Shown here piece after piece: positions 34,313 to 42,640 of a DNA stretch of 64,000 nt. The stretch comes from Parabacteroides sp. Marseille-P3160. GTDB taxonomy: Bacteria > Bacteroidota > Bacteroidia > Bacteroidales > Tannerellaceae. The stretch lies in NCBI RefSeq assembly GCF_900162725.1, contig NZ_LT799418.1:4002379-4066378 (forward strand). Reading direction: 5' to 3'. Both the position numbers and the translations under genes were made by a program. Numbering within the stretch: the first letter of the stretch is position 1; each line of letters opens with the position of its first letter. The notes beneath the pieces were generated by a model, which saw only the letters and a program-made list of their open reading frames with translations, had not been told where the DNA came from and did not search any database.

Positions 34313-35161
34313 ATGATTGAAACTGTCGCCTTCATTCACCACGCTTTGGAAGGGCATTATGCCCCCCATGAAATAAAAAGCCTCACGCGGATCCTTTTGG
34401 AACAGGTGTGCGGCATTTCTCCGCACCAGCAAATTTTGCACAAAGATAACGAATTATCAGTGACGGAAAAAGAACAAATTCACCGGTTTGTGAAACGTTT
34501 GCAAACCGGTGAACCGATCCAATACCTGCTCGGACGGGCGGAATTCCTCGGACTCAGCCTCCGCGTAAACCCGGCCGTACTGATTCCCCGCCCGGAAACG
34601 GAAGAACTCGTAGACCGCATCCTCCGGACAGAGAAAGGGAAAGCCCTGCGCATCCTGGACATCGGCACCGGCAGCGGATGCATCGCCATCGCGCTGGCTA
34701 AATTCCTCCCGGAATCCCGGGTAACAGCCCTCGATCTTTCGCCCGAAGCACTGGACATCGCCCGGAGCAATGCGACGGAGCAACAAGTCACGATCCGGTT
34801 CATCCAGGCGGATATTCTCCGGACAAAAGAGACGGAAGCCCTCCTATCACAACCGTTCGACCTGATCATCAGTAATCCGCCCTACGTCCTGGAAAGTGAA
34901 AAGGCTATGATGGAACCGAATGTCCTGGACTATGAGCCGGCGACAGCCCTCTTCGTTCCCGACAACGATCCCTTGCTATTCTATCGTTCGATCGCCGAAA
35001 CAGGACTTTCCCTCCTCCGCCCCGGAGGCTCCCTCTACTTTGAGATCAATGCCCGCTGCGGAGCGATAACACTCGATATGCTCCGCCGGAAAAGCTATTC
35101 TTCCATTGAACTAAGCCAGGATCTATCCGGCAAGGACCGTTTCATAAAAGCTATCCGATGA
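34313..35161 (+). CDS. prmC: Peptide chain release factor glutamine methyltransferase
   Basis: 282 aa from the ATG at 34313; a longer frame would overlap the divergent ribD gene. N-terminal helical domain, then the SAM fold: PAVLIPRPETEELVD, ILDIGTGSGCIAIAL, and the NPPYV motif in LIISNPPYVLESEKA. It methylates the GGQ glutamine of RF1/RF2. The stop overlaps the recX start (ATGA). Confidence 0.95.
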   Translation: MIETVAFIHHALEGHYAPHEIKSLTRILLEQVCGISPHQQILHKDNELSVTEKEQIHRFVKRLQTGEPIQYLLGRAEFLGLSLRVNPAVLIPRPETEELVDRILRTEKGKALRILDIGTGSGCIAIALAKFLPESRVTALDLSPEALDIARSNATEQQVTIRFIQADILRTKETEALLSQPFDLIISNPPYVLESEKAMMEPNVLDYEPATALFVPDNDPLLFYRSIAETGLSLLRPGGSLYFEINARCGAITLDMLRRKSYSSIELSQDLSGKDRFIKAIR

Positions 35162-35652
35162 AAGAAATGACCGAATCCGAAGGACTGCGTCACGCAGCGG
35201 CTTATTGCTCTGCCGCGGAACATTGCCGTCAGGATGTCGAAAAGAAATTGACCGGCAACCTTCCGCCGGAAGCCATCCGGCGCATTCTCGACCGCCTGAT
35301 ACGGGAAAACTTCATCAACGAGGAAAGGTTCGCCCGGAGCTTCACCAACGACAAGTTCCGGTTCAACCGCTGGGGGCGTATCAAGATCGGCTACGAACTG
35401 CAACGTAAAGGCATTTCCCCGGAAGTGATCCGGCAGGCCTTGGATGCAATAGACGGAGAAGCGTACGAATCGACCCTCCGGAAGCTGCTCAAAGAACGAA
35501 AAAAGACAGTCAAGGGCAAAGATTCCCACGATTGCTACCGGAAGCTTTTTCGCTTTGCCTCCGGGAGAGGATTCGAAAGCCAATCGATCAGCCGGCAACT
35601 GAAACAATTATTCAAAGACAGCGGCGATGACGTTACGGACGATTTTGAATGA
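35158..35652 (+). CDS. recX: Regulatory protein RecX
   Basis: 164 aa with three-helix RecX repeats, including HAAAYCSAAEHCRQDVEKKL, FINEERFARSFTNDKFRFNR and WGRIKIGYELQRKGI. RecX limits RecA filament growth; recA is not in this window. It overlaps prmC by 4 bp and comF by 26 bp, so translation is coupled. Confidence 0.9.
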   Translation: MKEMTESEGLRHAAAYCSAAEHCRQDVEKKLTGNLPPEAIRRILDRLIRENFINEERFARSFTNDKFRFNRWGRIKIGYELQRKGISPEVIRQALDAIDGEAYESTLRKLLKERKKTVKGKDSHDCYRKLFRFASGRGFESQSISRQLKQLFKDSGDDVTDDFE

Positions 35653-36331
35653 CCTGCTCGATCTCTTTTTCCCCAGGCTCTGCCTGCTCTGCCACACTCC
35701 GCTCCTCCGGGAGGAAAAACACCTTTGCCTCTCCTGCTTTTGCGACCTTCCGCGGACAGGCTACCATCTCCGCACAGATAACCCGGCGCGCAAACTCTTT
35801 GCCGGCATTCCGGCCTTGAGGGAGGTAGGCGCTTTCCTCTTCTTCGAAAGAGAGGGGAAAGTGCAGCAACTGGTACATACCTTCAAATACTACGGGAACA
35901 AGCAATTGGCCTATGAATTAGGTAGGATGGCCGCTTTGGAAATATACGGCCGCGACGGGTTTTACCAAACGACGGATCTTCTGATACCAGTACCGCTCCA
36001 CCGCAAAAAGGAAAGGAAAAGAGGATACAACCAGTCGGAATGGATTGCCAAAGGAATGGCCTCCGTTCTAAACAAACCGGTTTGCCGGACAGCATTGGAA
36101 CGGGTAACCAATACGCCGACGCAAACGCACAAAACCATCTATGAGAGACAACTGAACATGGAGAATCAATTCTCCCTGGCCGAACCGAAGTTATTGGAAG
36201 GAAAGCACCTCCTACTCGTAGACGACGTCATCACGACCGGTGCAACTTGCCTGGCCTGCCTCGACCGCCTGGCCTCCGTCCCCGGTGTGAGGCTGAGTGT
36301 CTTCTCGCTTACGATCGTCAGGCAATATTAA
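35627..36331 (+). CDS. comF: ComF family phosphoribosyltransferase-like protein
   Basis: 234 aa. N-terminal zinc-type cysteines (CLLCHTPLL, then CLSCFCDLP) and a C-terminal PRTase fold with the PRPP loop LLLVDDVITTGAT. ComF proteins are linked to DNA uptake or to processing of imported DNA, though in many species the task is unclear. It overlaps recX upstream and its stop overlaps the convergent DUF2023 gene by 14 bp. Confidence 0.92.
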   Translation: MTLRTILNDLLDLFFPRLCLLCHTPLLREEKHLCLSCFCDLPRTGYHLRTDNPARKLFAGIPALREVGAFLFFEREGKVQQLVHTFKYYGNKQLAYELGRMAALEIYGRDGFYQTTDLLIPVPLHRKKERKRGYNQSEWIAKGMASVLNKPVCRTALERVTNTPTQTHKTIYERQLNMENQFSLAEPKLLEGKHLLLVDDVITTGATCLACLDRLASVPGVRLSVFSLTIVRQY

Positions 36332-36716
36332 TCTCCCGGGTAGAAGAAGAGGCAGGCACCGAATGAAGGCGTCTTTTTCTTCCCGAATAGCGTTCACATT
36401 GCTTGCAGATATCATATCCCAGCATGGCGCCCAAGATAAAATCTTCTTCCGGAGTCAATTGGTTCAATGGCCGGTTAACGATATGCCGCAATGCATCCAG
36501 GCATTCTTTCTTGCCGAAGAACAGATTAATTTTCTTCTCATCCACGTCTTGCTTCAGGAAAGCGATACGTTGGTTCGTAAGCCGGTGAACGGCAAAAGGT
36601 TCATACTTCCGGTTCATAGTGAAAAGAACCATATTACGAATCCCCTTCTTGAATTCGTAAATATGGTTTAAAAAGAGTTTCAGTTCTCCCGGAACTATAT
36701 TTGTTTCTTGCATCAA
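36318..36716 (-). CDS. DUF2023 family protein, partner gene of flavodoxin
   Basis: 132 aa, soluble. Blocks such as ELKLFLNHIYEFKKGIRNMV and CLDALRHIVNRPLNQLTPEE fit DUF2023 (PF09633). A CKQCERYSGRK segment near the end has two Cys that could bind metal. The gene overlaps the flavodoxin stop by 4 bp; this pairing is common in Bacteroidales and suggests a shared job in electron transfer, which is inference. Confidence 0.85.
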   Translation of the reverse strand: MMQETNIVPGELKLFLNHIYEFKKGIRNMVLFTMNRKYEPFAVHRLTNQRIAFLKQDVDEKKINLFFGKKECLDALRHIVNRPLNQLTPEEDFILGAMLGYDICKQCERYSGRKRRLHSVPASSSTREINIA

Positions 36717-37216
36717 AGCGCAGATTTAACAACTTCTACCCAAGCATCCACACGTTCATCCGTCTTGTCGCTTTCGTTTACTTCATCAATAGCCAGACCG
36801 ACGAACTTTCCGTCTACGACTGCTTTTGAATCGCTGTAGTCGTATCCGTCAGTCGGAACAGCGCCGACGAAAGTAGCACCCGTACCTTGTAGATCTTCAT
36901 AAAGAACGCCGATCGCATCACAGAAAGTATCACTGTAAGATTGGGAATCACCACAACCGAACAAAGCGATTACCTTGCCGGAAAGATCCAAACCTCTCAA
37001 GGTCTCGACGCCATCGTACCAATCATCCTGCAAGTCGCCGTCTCCCCAGGTGGAAGAACCGAGAACCAAGACGTCATAACCTATCGCTTCGTCCGCCTTT
37101 AATTTGGAAACATCATGTACATCAGCTTTTCCTACACCTAATTTACTTGCTATTTTCTGGGCGATATCATCCGTTGTACCGGTTGAAGAGCCATAATAGA
37201 TCCCTACTTTTTTCAT
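36713..37216 (-). CDS. fldA: Flavodoxin
   Basis: 167 aa from the ATG at 37216; longer upstream frames are not conserved in type. The FMN phosphate loop is GIYYGSSTGTTDDIA, with the isoalloxazine-contact loops SSTWGDGDLQDDWY and FGCGDSQSYSDTFCDA. A long-chain flavodoxin, acting as low-potential electron carrier when iron is scarce. A TAAATTTG -7 element lies at 37247-37254 (minus). Confidence 0.96.
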   Translation of the reverse strand: MKKVGIYYGSSTGTTDDIAQKIASKLGVGKADVHDVSKLKADEAIGYDVLVLGSSTWGDGDLQDDWYDGVETLRGLDLSGKVIALFGCGDSQSYSDTFCDAIGVLYEDLQGTGATFVGAVPTDGYDYSDSKAVVDGKFVGLAIDEVNESDKTDERVDAWVEVVKSAL

Positions 37217-37246
37217 TTCTTTTAATGTGTTATTAATTTGACTTTG

Positions 37247-37254
37247 CAAATTTA
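37247..37254 (-). promoter_or_regulatory. -7 promoter element of fldA
   Basis: Minus strand TAAATTTG, about 30 bp before the fldA ATG, fits TAnnTTTG. No clear -33 box. Confidence 0.45.
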
Positions 37255-37384
37255 GGCGAGTCAAAGAAGAAACGGTATACCTATAAATAAGGATATTTAC
37301 CGTCCGCCATACCCATAAATAGGTAGTCGTTGGTTTCTCTTCTTTTTTATTATCTTTACGGGATGAATCAAAATATGTAATCCC

Positions 37385-38566
37385 ATGAAAATCACCGACT
37401 TGTATTATCTTATCGGACTCTGTCTGCTGACAGGTGGAAATGCGTCTGCCCAAATGGACTCGACAAATGTCCCTCAGGGAATCGTAGTCAACCATATCCC
37501 AAAGGAAACGGAAAAATATATCGGCTCGCCAAGTCTTTGTATACTTCCCAATGGCGATTATGTGGCATCACACGATGAATTCGGACCGAAATCAAGCGAA
37601 TTCAGATCAGCACAAACACAGATCTTCACCTCTTCTGACCAGGGAAAGAATTGGAAGAAAGTTGCGACAATCGACGGACAATTCTGGTCGAATCTTTTCG
37701 TACACCGGGGAGCGCTTTACCTGATGGGAACCAATAAGCATCACGGCAACTTTATTATCCGCAAATCAACAGACGGAGGCAGTACCTGGACGATTCCCTA
37801 CAGCCCGCAGACAGGATTACTGCTCGAGGGGGAATACCATACGGCGCCCATGCCGGTAGTTACCCATAGGGGACGTATCTGGCGCGCGCTGGAATATGCC
37901 ACCGCACCTACCACCGCCTGGGGTAAACGGTACAGTGCCATGATGATCTCCGCGCCGGAGGATGCCGACCTGCTCGACGCCCGGAGCTGGAAGCGAACGA
38001 ACTCGCTGCCTTATGACTCCGCCTATCTAAACGGGCGTTTCAATGCCTGGCTGGAAGGGAATGCCGTTGTAGATCCGCAAGGTGAGATCGTGGATATCCT
38101 GCGCGTGGACGTTCCTGCCGGAATGGATGAACAAGCCGCCATCGTATGCATCAGCCCTGACGGATCGCGGGCGACTTTTAATCCGGAGAATGATTTTATC
38201 CCCTTCCCGGGAGGCAGTAAGAAATTCACTATCCGGTACGACGCAAAAAGCAAACGTTACTGGTCTCTCGTCAATGCCATCTCTCCGGAAGACAAAGGAA
38301 AAAATCCCGCCGGCATACGAAACCGGCTGGTATTGATCAGTTCCCCGGATTTGCGCATCTGGACGCAGCACGAAACCCTTCTCTATCATCCGGACAGGGA
38401 AAAGCATGGTTTCCAATATGTAGATTGGCAGTTTGACAACGAGGACATCCTATTCCTCAGCCGGACAGCTTATGACGATCCGAACGGTGGCGCTCATAAT
38501 AACCACGACGCCAATTATCTGACATTCCACCGGATCAAAAACTTCCGTTCCCGGATCGACAAATAA
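37385..38566 (+). CDS. Sialidase-fold (BNR repeat) secreted protein
   Basis: 393 aa. Signal peptide ends LTGGNASAQ. Asp-box repeats SSDQGKNWKK and STDGGSTWTI mark a six-blade propeller. The FRIP/YRIP motif of true sialidases is absent (the corresponding start reads YIGSPSLCILPNGDYV), so neuraminic-acid hydrolysis is doubtful; related Bacteroidetes proteins act on other glycans. Single gene, not part of a visible SusC/D locus. Confidence 0.8.
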   Translation: MKITDLYYLIGLCLLTGGNASAQMDSTNVPQGIVVNHIPKETEKYIGSPSLCILPNGDYVASHDEFGPKSSEFRSAQTQIFTSSDQGKNWKKVATIDGQFWSNLFVHRGALYLMGTNKHHGNFIIRKSTDGGSTWTIPYSPQTGLLLEGEYHTAPMPVVTHRGRIWRALEYATAPTTAWGKRYSAMMISAPEDADLLDARSWKRTNSLPYDSAYLNGRFNAWLEGNAVVDPQGEIVDILRVDVPAGMDEQAAIVCISPDGSRATFNPENDFIPFPGGSKKFTIRYDAKSKRYWSLVNAISPEDKGKNPAGIRNRLVLISSPDLRIWTQHETLLYHPDREKHGFQYVDWQFDNEDILFLSRTAYDDPNGGAHNNHDANYLTFHRIKNFRSRIDK

Positions 38567-38587
38567 AGATGACATTTATATCGAATC

Positions 38588-39166
38588 CTATTTCCTCCAA
38601 AACCGATAACCGATCCGGATGACAGGCGATAAATCAACATTGGGGATTTCATAGGTTATCCCGTCAAAATCCAGGCTCTTACTTTTACGATAGTATACAT
38701 GAAAAGCCGGTTGTACATAAAACGATTTTCCTATAAAAAATTGATAGCCAACGCCACCTCCCGAATCCAAACTAAACAGATCTTTTTTTATCTCTGTGCT
38801 TTTCTGCTCTATTTCAAAGGTATGAAATTCAAAATAAGTATAGATTTCCAAATTTTTCCATACATTATATCCTAAAAAGATCCCCGGAGAGGTTTTATAA
38901 TAGCGTTTAAATGTCTCGGCCGAATTATTGACTCCGGCTTTTTCCGCATTATAACTCCCTCCGTTTATTACACTCGCCCTTATTCGGAACCGATCATACC
39001 GATATCCGACACCGACATGAAAACCTCCCGTAATAAACATCGGAAAAAGACTCTCGACTTCCAACGCCTGTGTCGATTTACTTTTGTCATTAACCTCTTC
39101 TTGCGCTGATAAATGGTATGCCGATAAAATCAATAGGGCCATACAATAAATGATACTCTTTCTCAT
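38588..39166 (-). CDS. Outer-membrane beta-barrel protein (OmpW/PF13568-like)
   Basis: 192 aa from the ATG at 39166 (MRKSIIYCMALLILSAYHLS), signal peptide ending LSAQEE. Alternating aromatic strands (FHVGVGYRYDRFRIRAS, LEIYTYFEFHTFEI, VGYQFFIGKSFYVQPAF) and a terminal RIGYRFWRK suit an 8-strand barrel. Function unknown. It lies just downstream of a Crp/Fnr regulator that may control it. Confidence 0.78.
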   Translation of the reverse strand: MRKSIIYCMALLILSAYHLSAQEEVNDKSKSTQALEVESLFPMFITGGFHVGVGYRYDRFRIRASVINGGSYNAEKAGVNNSAETFKRYYKTSPGIFLGYNVWKNLEIYTYFEFHTFEIEQKSTEIKKDLFSLDSGGGVGYQFFIGKSFYVQPAFHVYYRKSKSLDFDGITYEIPNVDLSPVIRIGYRFWRK

Positions 39167-39243
39167 CTCTGATATTTGTTTTGTTTTTATAAGGCAAAGG
39201 TCAGAAAAAGAAATCGCGTGCCTCCTCCGCATTTGTTACCAAA

Positions 39244-39834
39244 TTACTTGCCGGAGGAAAAGATCGAATTGCGAATCCGGCTTAAGGACTTGGGAGCTAT
39301 CCCCAAATAGTTGGCGATATGATAAAGGGGAACTTTCCGGAATATTTCGGGGTATATTTTTAGAAGCTTTAAATACCGGTCTGTAGCGGATAAAGTCTGT
39401 AAATCTATACTCAATTGAACCAGTTTAACGTAGGCTTGCTCCATGAGTACCCTGCTGAACCGCTCGAGCGCCGGTATTTTATCGTAAAAAGAAAGAAGTT
39501 CCTGATGTTTGACCACCAATAACTCCGAATCCTCGATTGCTTTTATGTTGAGATGGGAAGGCGAATGATTCAACCGGCTGTGGTTGTTTGTCACCCATTC
39601 ATTTTCAAATGCGAAGTCTGTTGTCACTTCATTCGCATTTTCCAAAGTTTTATAATAGACCAGCACTCCGCTGTTGACAAAAGCAATAGAATCACAGACC
39701 GCATTTTCCTTTAAAAAGAAATCATTCTTTTTAATCGTAGCCTTTCCAATTATCGTCTTTAATAGCTCCCATTCTTCGGGAGTAAGCGAAATAATAGAAC
39801 TGACAACATGCTTTATTTTTTCCAAATCGTCCAA
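39244..39834 (-). CDS. Crp/Fnr family transcriptional regulator
   Basis: 196 aa. Cyclic-nucleotide-binding fold about 15-120 (KKNDFFLKENAVCDSIAFVN), then a long helix and C-terminal HTH (ANYLGIAPKSLSRIRNS). No Fe-S cysteine cluster at the N-terminus, so not an Fnr oxygen sensor. Family members in Bacteroidetes often regulate an adjacent membrane protein; here the next gene downstream encodes a barrel protein. Confidence 0.9.
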   Translation of the reverse strand: MDDLEKIKHVVSSIISLTPEEWELLKTIIGKATIKKNDFFLKENAVCDSIAFVNSGVLVYYKTLENANEVTTDFAFENEWVTNNHSRLNHSPSHLNIKAIEDSELLVVKHQELLSFYDKIPALERFSRVLMEQAYVKLVQLSIDLQTLSATDRYLKLLKIYPEIFRKVPLYHIANYLGIAPKSLSRIRNSIFSSGK

Positions 39835-40024
39835 GGAGTATAAGAATTATGCCATAAAGATAATAGAAAAACAGTTCACTTACAGGCTTGCAGGTGAGAA
39901 GATAAGAAAAATTCATTACTATTCTTCAGGTTTGAGAAGAAGCGCAAAGTGACTTTATCTGGGCCCCTTACGAAACAACGAAGATCCATCTAAAATATTG
40001 ATTTTTATAGTATTGAAAAGAGTT
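39835..40024. other. Intergenic region upstream of the Crp/Fnr gene
   Basis: AT-rich, carries the presumed regulator promoter; I see no clear -7/-33 pair and no RNA gene. The palindrome-array element B follows, and a further 88 bp with nothing recognised separate it from the pbpC stop. Confidence 0.35.
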
Positions 40025-40162
40025 GTGTCAAAAAGAAATCCTGTAAAAAATTCATAACTATGAATGTGTGTATTCATAGTTATGACTGCGTCCGTTCATA
40101 GTTATGATTGAATTCAGTCATAACTATCATTTTTTCAGTTGAAAGCAAATGACTTTTGACAC
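40025..40162. repeat. Palindrome-array element, copy B (22-bp period, TCATAACTATGA type)
   Basis: Best preserved copy, 138 bp. Ends GTGTCAAAAAG and CTTTTGACAC are inverted. Units start at 40052 (TCATAACTATGA), 40074 and 40096 (TCATAGTTATGA) and 40118 (TCATAACTATCA), exactly 22 bp apart, with orientations plus, minus, minus, plus. Units 1 and 2 form a 14-bp hairpin with loop GTGTGT. Reverse-complemented it matches copy A throughout, including the flanks TGTAAAAAAT and ACTGAAAAAAT. Confidence 0.9.
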
Positions 40163-40250
40163 GTCCTGTTGCTTTTGTCTAAGATGTTAAAGACATGATA
40201 ATGGACACCGGCTAATTGTTCAGTTTTATTTGGGAGTGAATCAAACATCA

Positions 40251-42587
40251 CTATAAGCTTACGGTGAAGGAAAGGGAGAGGGTATTACCTTCGTTGTCTA
40301 CGACCGTGACGGAATGCCGGCCGGGAGACGGGTGAAGGCTAACCTTGTGGAAATCACGGGTGGCGGTCAGATATTCATCGTCGAGATGCCAATAGACCGT
40401 GGCGTCGGGATGGGTATGCGCCAATTCAAAGGTGACCTCTCCCCGGCTGCCGTCTAATTGTTTAGGCAGGTAGATTTGTGCATTCGGCTGCGGATAGATA
40501 AACTGCATCGTGCGCTGGCTGTCTTCCCCGCAACCGGAGAGAAAGGGAGGTAACGGGCGGTAATCCGCATGCTGTTTCTTATAATACCACTCCCAAACCG
40601 GGGGAAGCACGAACCAATTGCGTTGCACGGTCGCTTCCCGGCCGGCACAATTTTCGTAGACGCGATATCGTTCGTCCGCGCTTAAATGAATCCGGATATG
40701 GTACGGGCAGGGTTCCGTCTTAAGTCCGTTCGGACAAATCAGCACCGTATCGACCTCTTCGCAAAAGCGTCCTTTCAAATGTCCGGACTGCCGGCAAACC
40801 TCCGCTTCGACGAAAGCATCCGTCGGACGGTCAAACCACGGCGTCGACGGTAATAAATTGAACAGATCAAATAATATAGGACCTGCCGTCCGGGCGCCGG
40901 TCAGCCCTGCACGCCCTTCCCCCGAAGAGTTACCCACCCAGACGCCGACGGCATAGCGGGAAGTAACTCCCACCGCCCAGGCATCCCGGAAACCATAGCT
41001 GGTTCCTGTCTTCCAGGCAATCGGTTGAACGGAAGGAATGGTTCGCCAGTCGATTTCTTCCGGACGATTCACTTCTTGGATCGCCTCGAATGTCTGCCAA
41101 ACCGCTCCGGGATGAAAGACTCCCGGCAAAGGACGCCGGCCGGTTGTATCGGCTGTCAGAAGACACTCCATACGAGGATCACCATTCAACGCCCGCGCCA
41201 TGTCGGCATAAGCCGCCGTCACATCCCATAGTGTTGCCTCCGCTCCACCGAGAATCAGCGACAGGCCGTAGTGCGAAGCCGGACGCGTCAAAGTAGTCAA
41301 TCCGATCCGTTTCAGGAAATCATAGAACTTCGGGACACTGTACCTCCGGAGCATCGCCACGGACGGCACATTAAGCGAACGGGCGATAGCTTCCGAAGCG
41401 GGCACAGCTCCGTCGAATTGCAGGTTGAAGTTTTGAGGGGCGAATCCGTTAATGTTCATCGGAATATCAGGAAGAAGCGTATGGGGTAAAATAACTCCCT
41501 CGTCCAACATCGCATAATAAAGAAACGGTTTCAGGATGCTGCCGGTACTACGCGGGGCGCGAATGACATCGACCTGATTGCCGGAAGCCGTTTCGTTGAA
41601 ACGTACGTTCCCGCAATAAGCGATCGCTTGGTTTGTCCTCACGTCCAGCACCAAAGCGGCAATATTACGGATATCGCTTCGCCGTAATTCTTCCTGCCAA
41701 CGATCCAGAAGGTCCTCTACTTGCTGCTGTGTACCGCGATCGATCGAAGAAACGGTCAGTTTTCCCGGCCGGGTCTGATAAAAATAACTAACTAAATGAG
41801 GGGCAATCTGCGGAAGGGGAAGCGGTTCCGACGGCAATACTTCGCTCAATGCCAAACGATAAGCAGAGGCGTCGATTATTCCCTGTTCCTCCAATCGCTT
41901 CAGCAAGCGGTTCCGCTTCCGGACAAGCGCCGTACGGTTTTTAGCCAGATGAATCATGGAAGGGGCATTGGGCAAAACGGCTAATGTCGCAGCTTCCGCC
42001 CAGGAAAGATGACGGGACGAATGCCCGAAATAACGCCAGGCGGCCGCATCCAGACCTACGACATTTCCCCCGAAGGGAGCATGCGAAGCATAAAGGCCTA
42101 CTATTTCTTCTTTGGAATAACGGAATTCGAGACGGGTCGCCCAAACGGTTTCAATCAGTTTTTCCCAGAGGGTACGTTTCTCTCCCCGAGCCAAACGAAC
42201 TACCTGCATCGTCAGCGTACTCCCTCCGCTTACGATTCGCTTCGCTTTGAAATTCTGAAGAAGAGCCCGTCCGGTTGCCAACGGATTCACGCCCCAATGG
42301 GAATAGAAATAACGATCCTCAAAAGCAACCAGGCAGGTGCGGAACTTCTCCGGCACCGTATCACAGGCCGGAAAGCGCCACTGTCCGTCGGAAGCGATCC
42401 GGGCCCCCAACAGTTCACCCTGCCGGTCGTTCACTACCGTTGCATATGGAACGGTAAAAAGCCGACGGGGAACGCAAAAGATGTAAATGATGAGCAGCAA
42501 AAGTAAGATCGCTCCCACCATGTATTGCCGACGGGAAAGACGGTGAGAAGGGAATTTTTGCCAAAACTTCAAAAACTTTTGTTTCAT
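40251..42587 (-). CDS. pbpC: Penicillin-binding protein 1C
   Basis: 778 aa bifunctional wall enzyme. Membrane anchor about 22-42; glycosyltransferase motifs EDRYFYSHWGVNP and GGSTLTMQ; transpeptidase motifs STGSILKP (Ser nucleophile), SLN in IARSLNVPSVA, and KTGTS; C-terminal BiPBP_C domain with Ig-like fold (GRHSVTVVDNEGN). PBP1C is commonly paired with a bacterial alpha-2-macroglobulin, found here 1 kb upstream (43633-49230) with a nuclease gene in between. Confidence 0.96.
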   Translation of the reverse strand: MKQKFLKFWQKFPSHRLSRRQYMVGAILLLLLIIYIFCVPRRLFTVPYATVVNDRQGELLGARIASDGQWRFPACDTVPEKFRTCLVAFEDRYFYSHWGVNPLATGRALLQNFKAKRIVSGGSTLTMQVVRLARGEKRTLWEKLIETVWATRLEFRYSKEEIVGLYASHAPFGGNVVGLDAAAWRYFGHSSRHLSWAEAATLAVLPNAPSMIHLAKNRTALVRKRNRLLKRLEEQGIIDASAYRLALSEVLPSEPLPLPQIAPHLVSYFYQTRPGKLTVSSIDRGTQQQVEDLLDRWQEELRRSDIRNIAALVLDVRTNQAIAYCGNVRFNETASGNQVDVIRAPRSTGSILKPFLYYAMLDEGVILPHTLLPDIPMNINGFAPQNFNLQFDGAVPASEAIARSLNVPSVAMLRRYSVPKFYDFLKRIGLTTLTRPASHYGLSLILGGAEATLWDVTAAYADMARALNGDPRMECLLTADTTGRRPLPGVFHPGAVWQTFEAIQEVNRPEEIDWRTIPSVQPIAWKTGTSYGFRDAWAVGVTSRYAVGVWVGNSSGEGRAGLTGARTAGPILFDLFNLLPSTPWFDRPTDAFVEAEVCRQSGHLKGRFCEEVDTVLICPNGLKTEPCPYHIRIHLSADERYRVYENCAGREATVQRNWFVLPPVWEWYYKKQHADYRPLPPFLSGCGEDSQRTMQFIYPQPNAQIYLPKQLDGSRGEVTFELAHTHPDATVYWHLDDEYLTATRDFHKVSLHPSPGRHSVTVVDNEGNTLSLSFTVSL

Positions 42588-42640
42588 GGTAACCGTTCTT
42601 GTTCTTCCTGTTCGGAATAGGCAAAATCCCTCTGTCTCGA

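Noticed and set aside
40052-40129. CRISPR array (regular short repeats)
   Set aside because: Only four units of 12 bp with 10-bp spacers, units palindromic and alternating in orientation, no cas genes; repeat and spacer lengths are far below CRISPR values.
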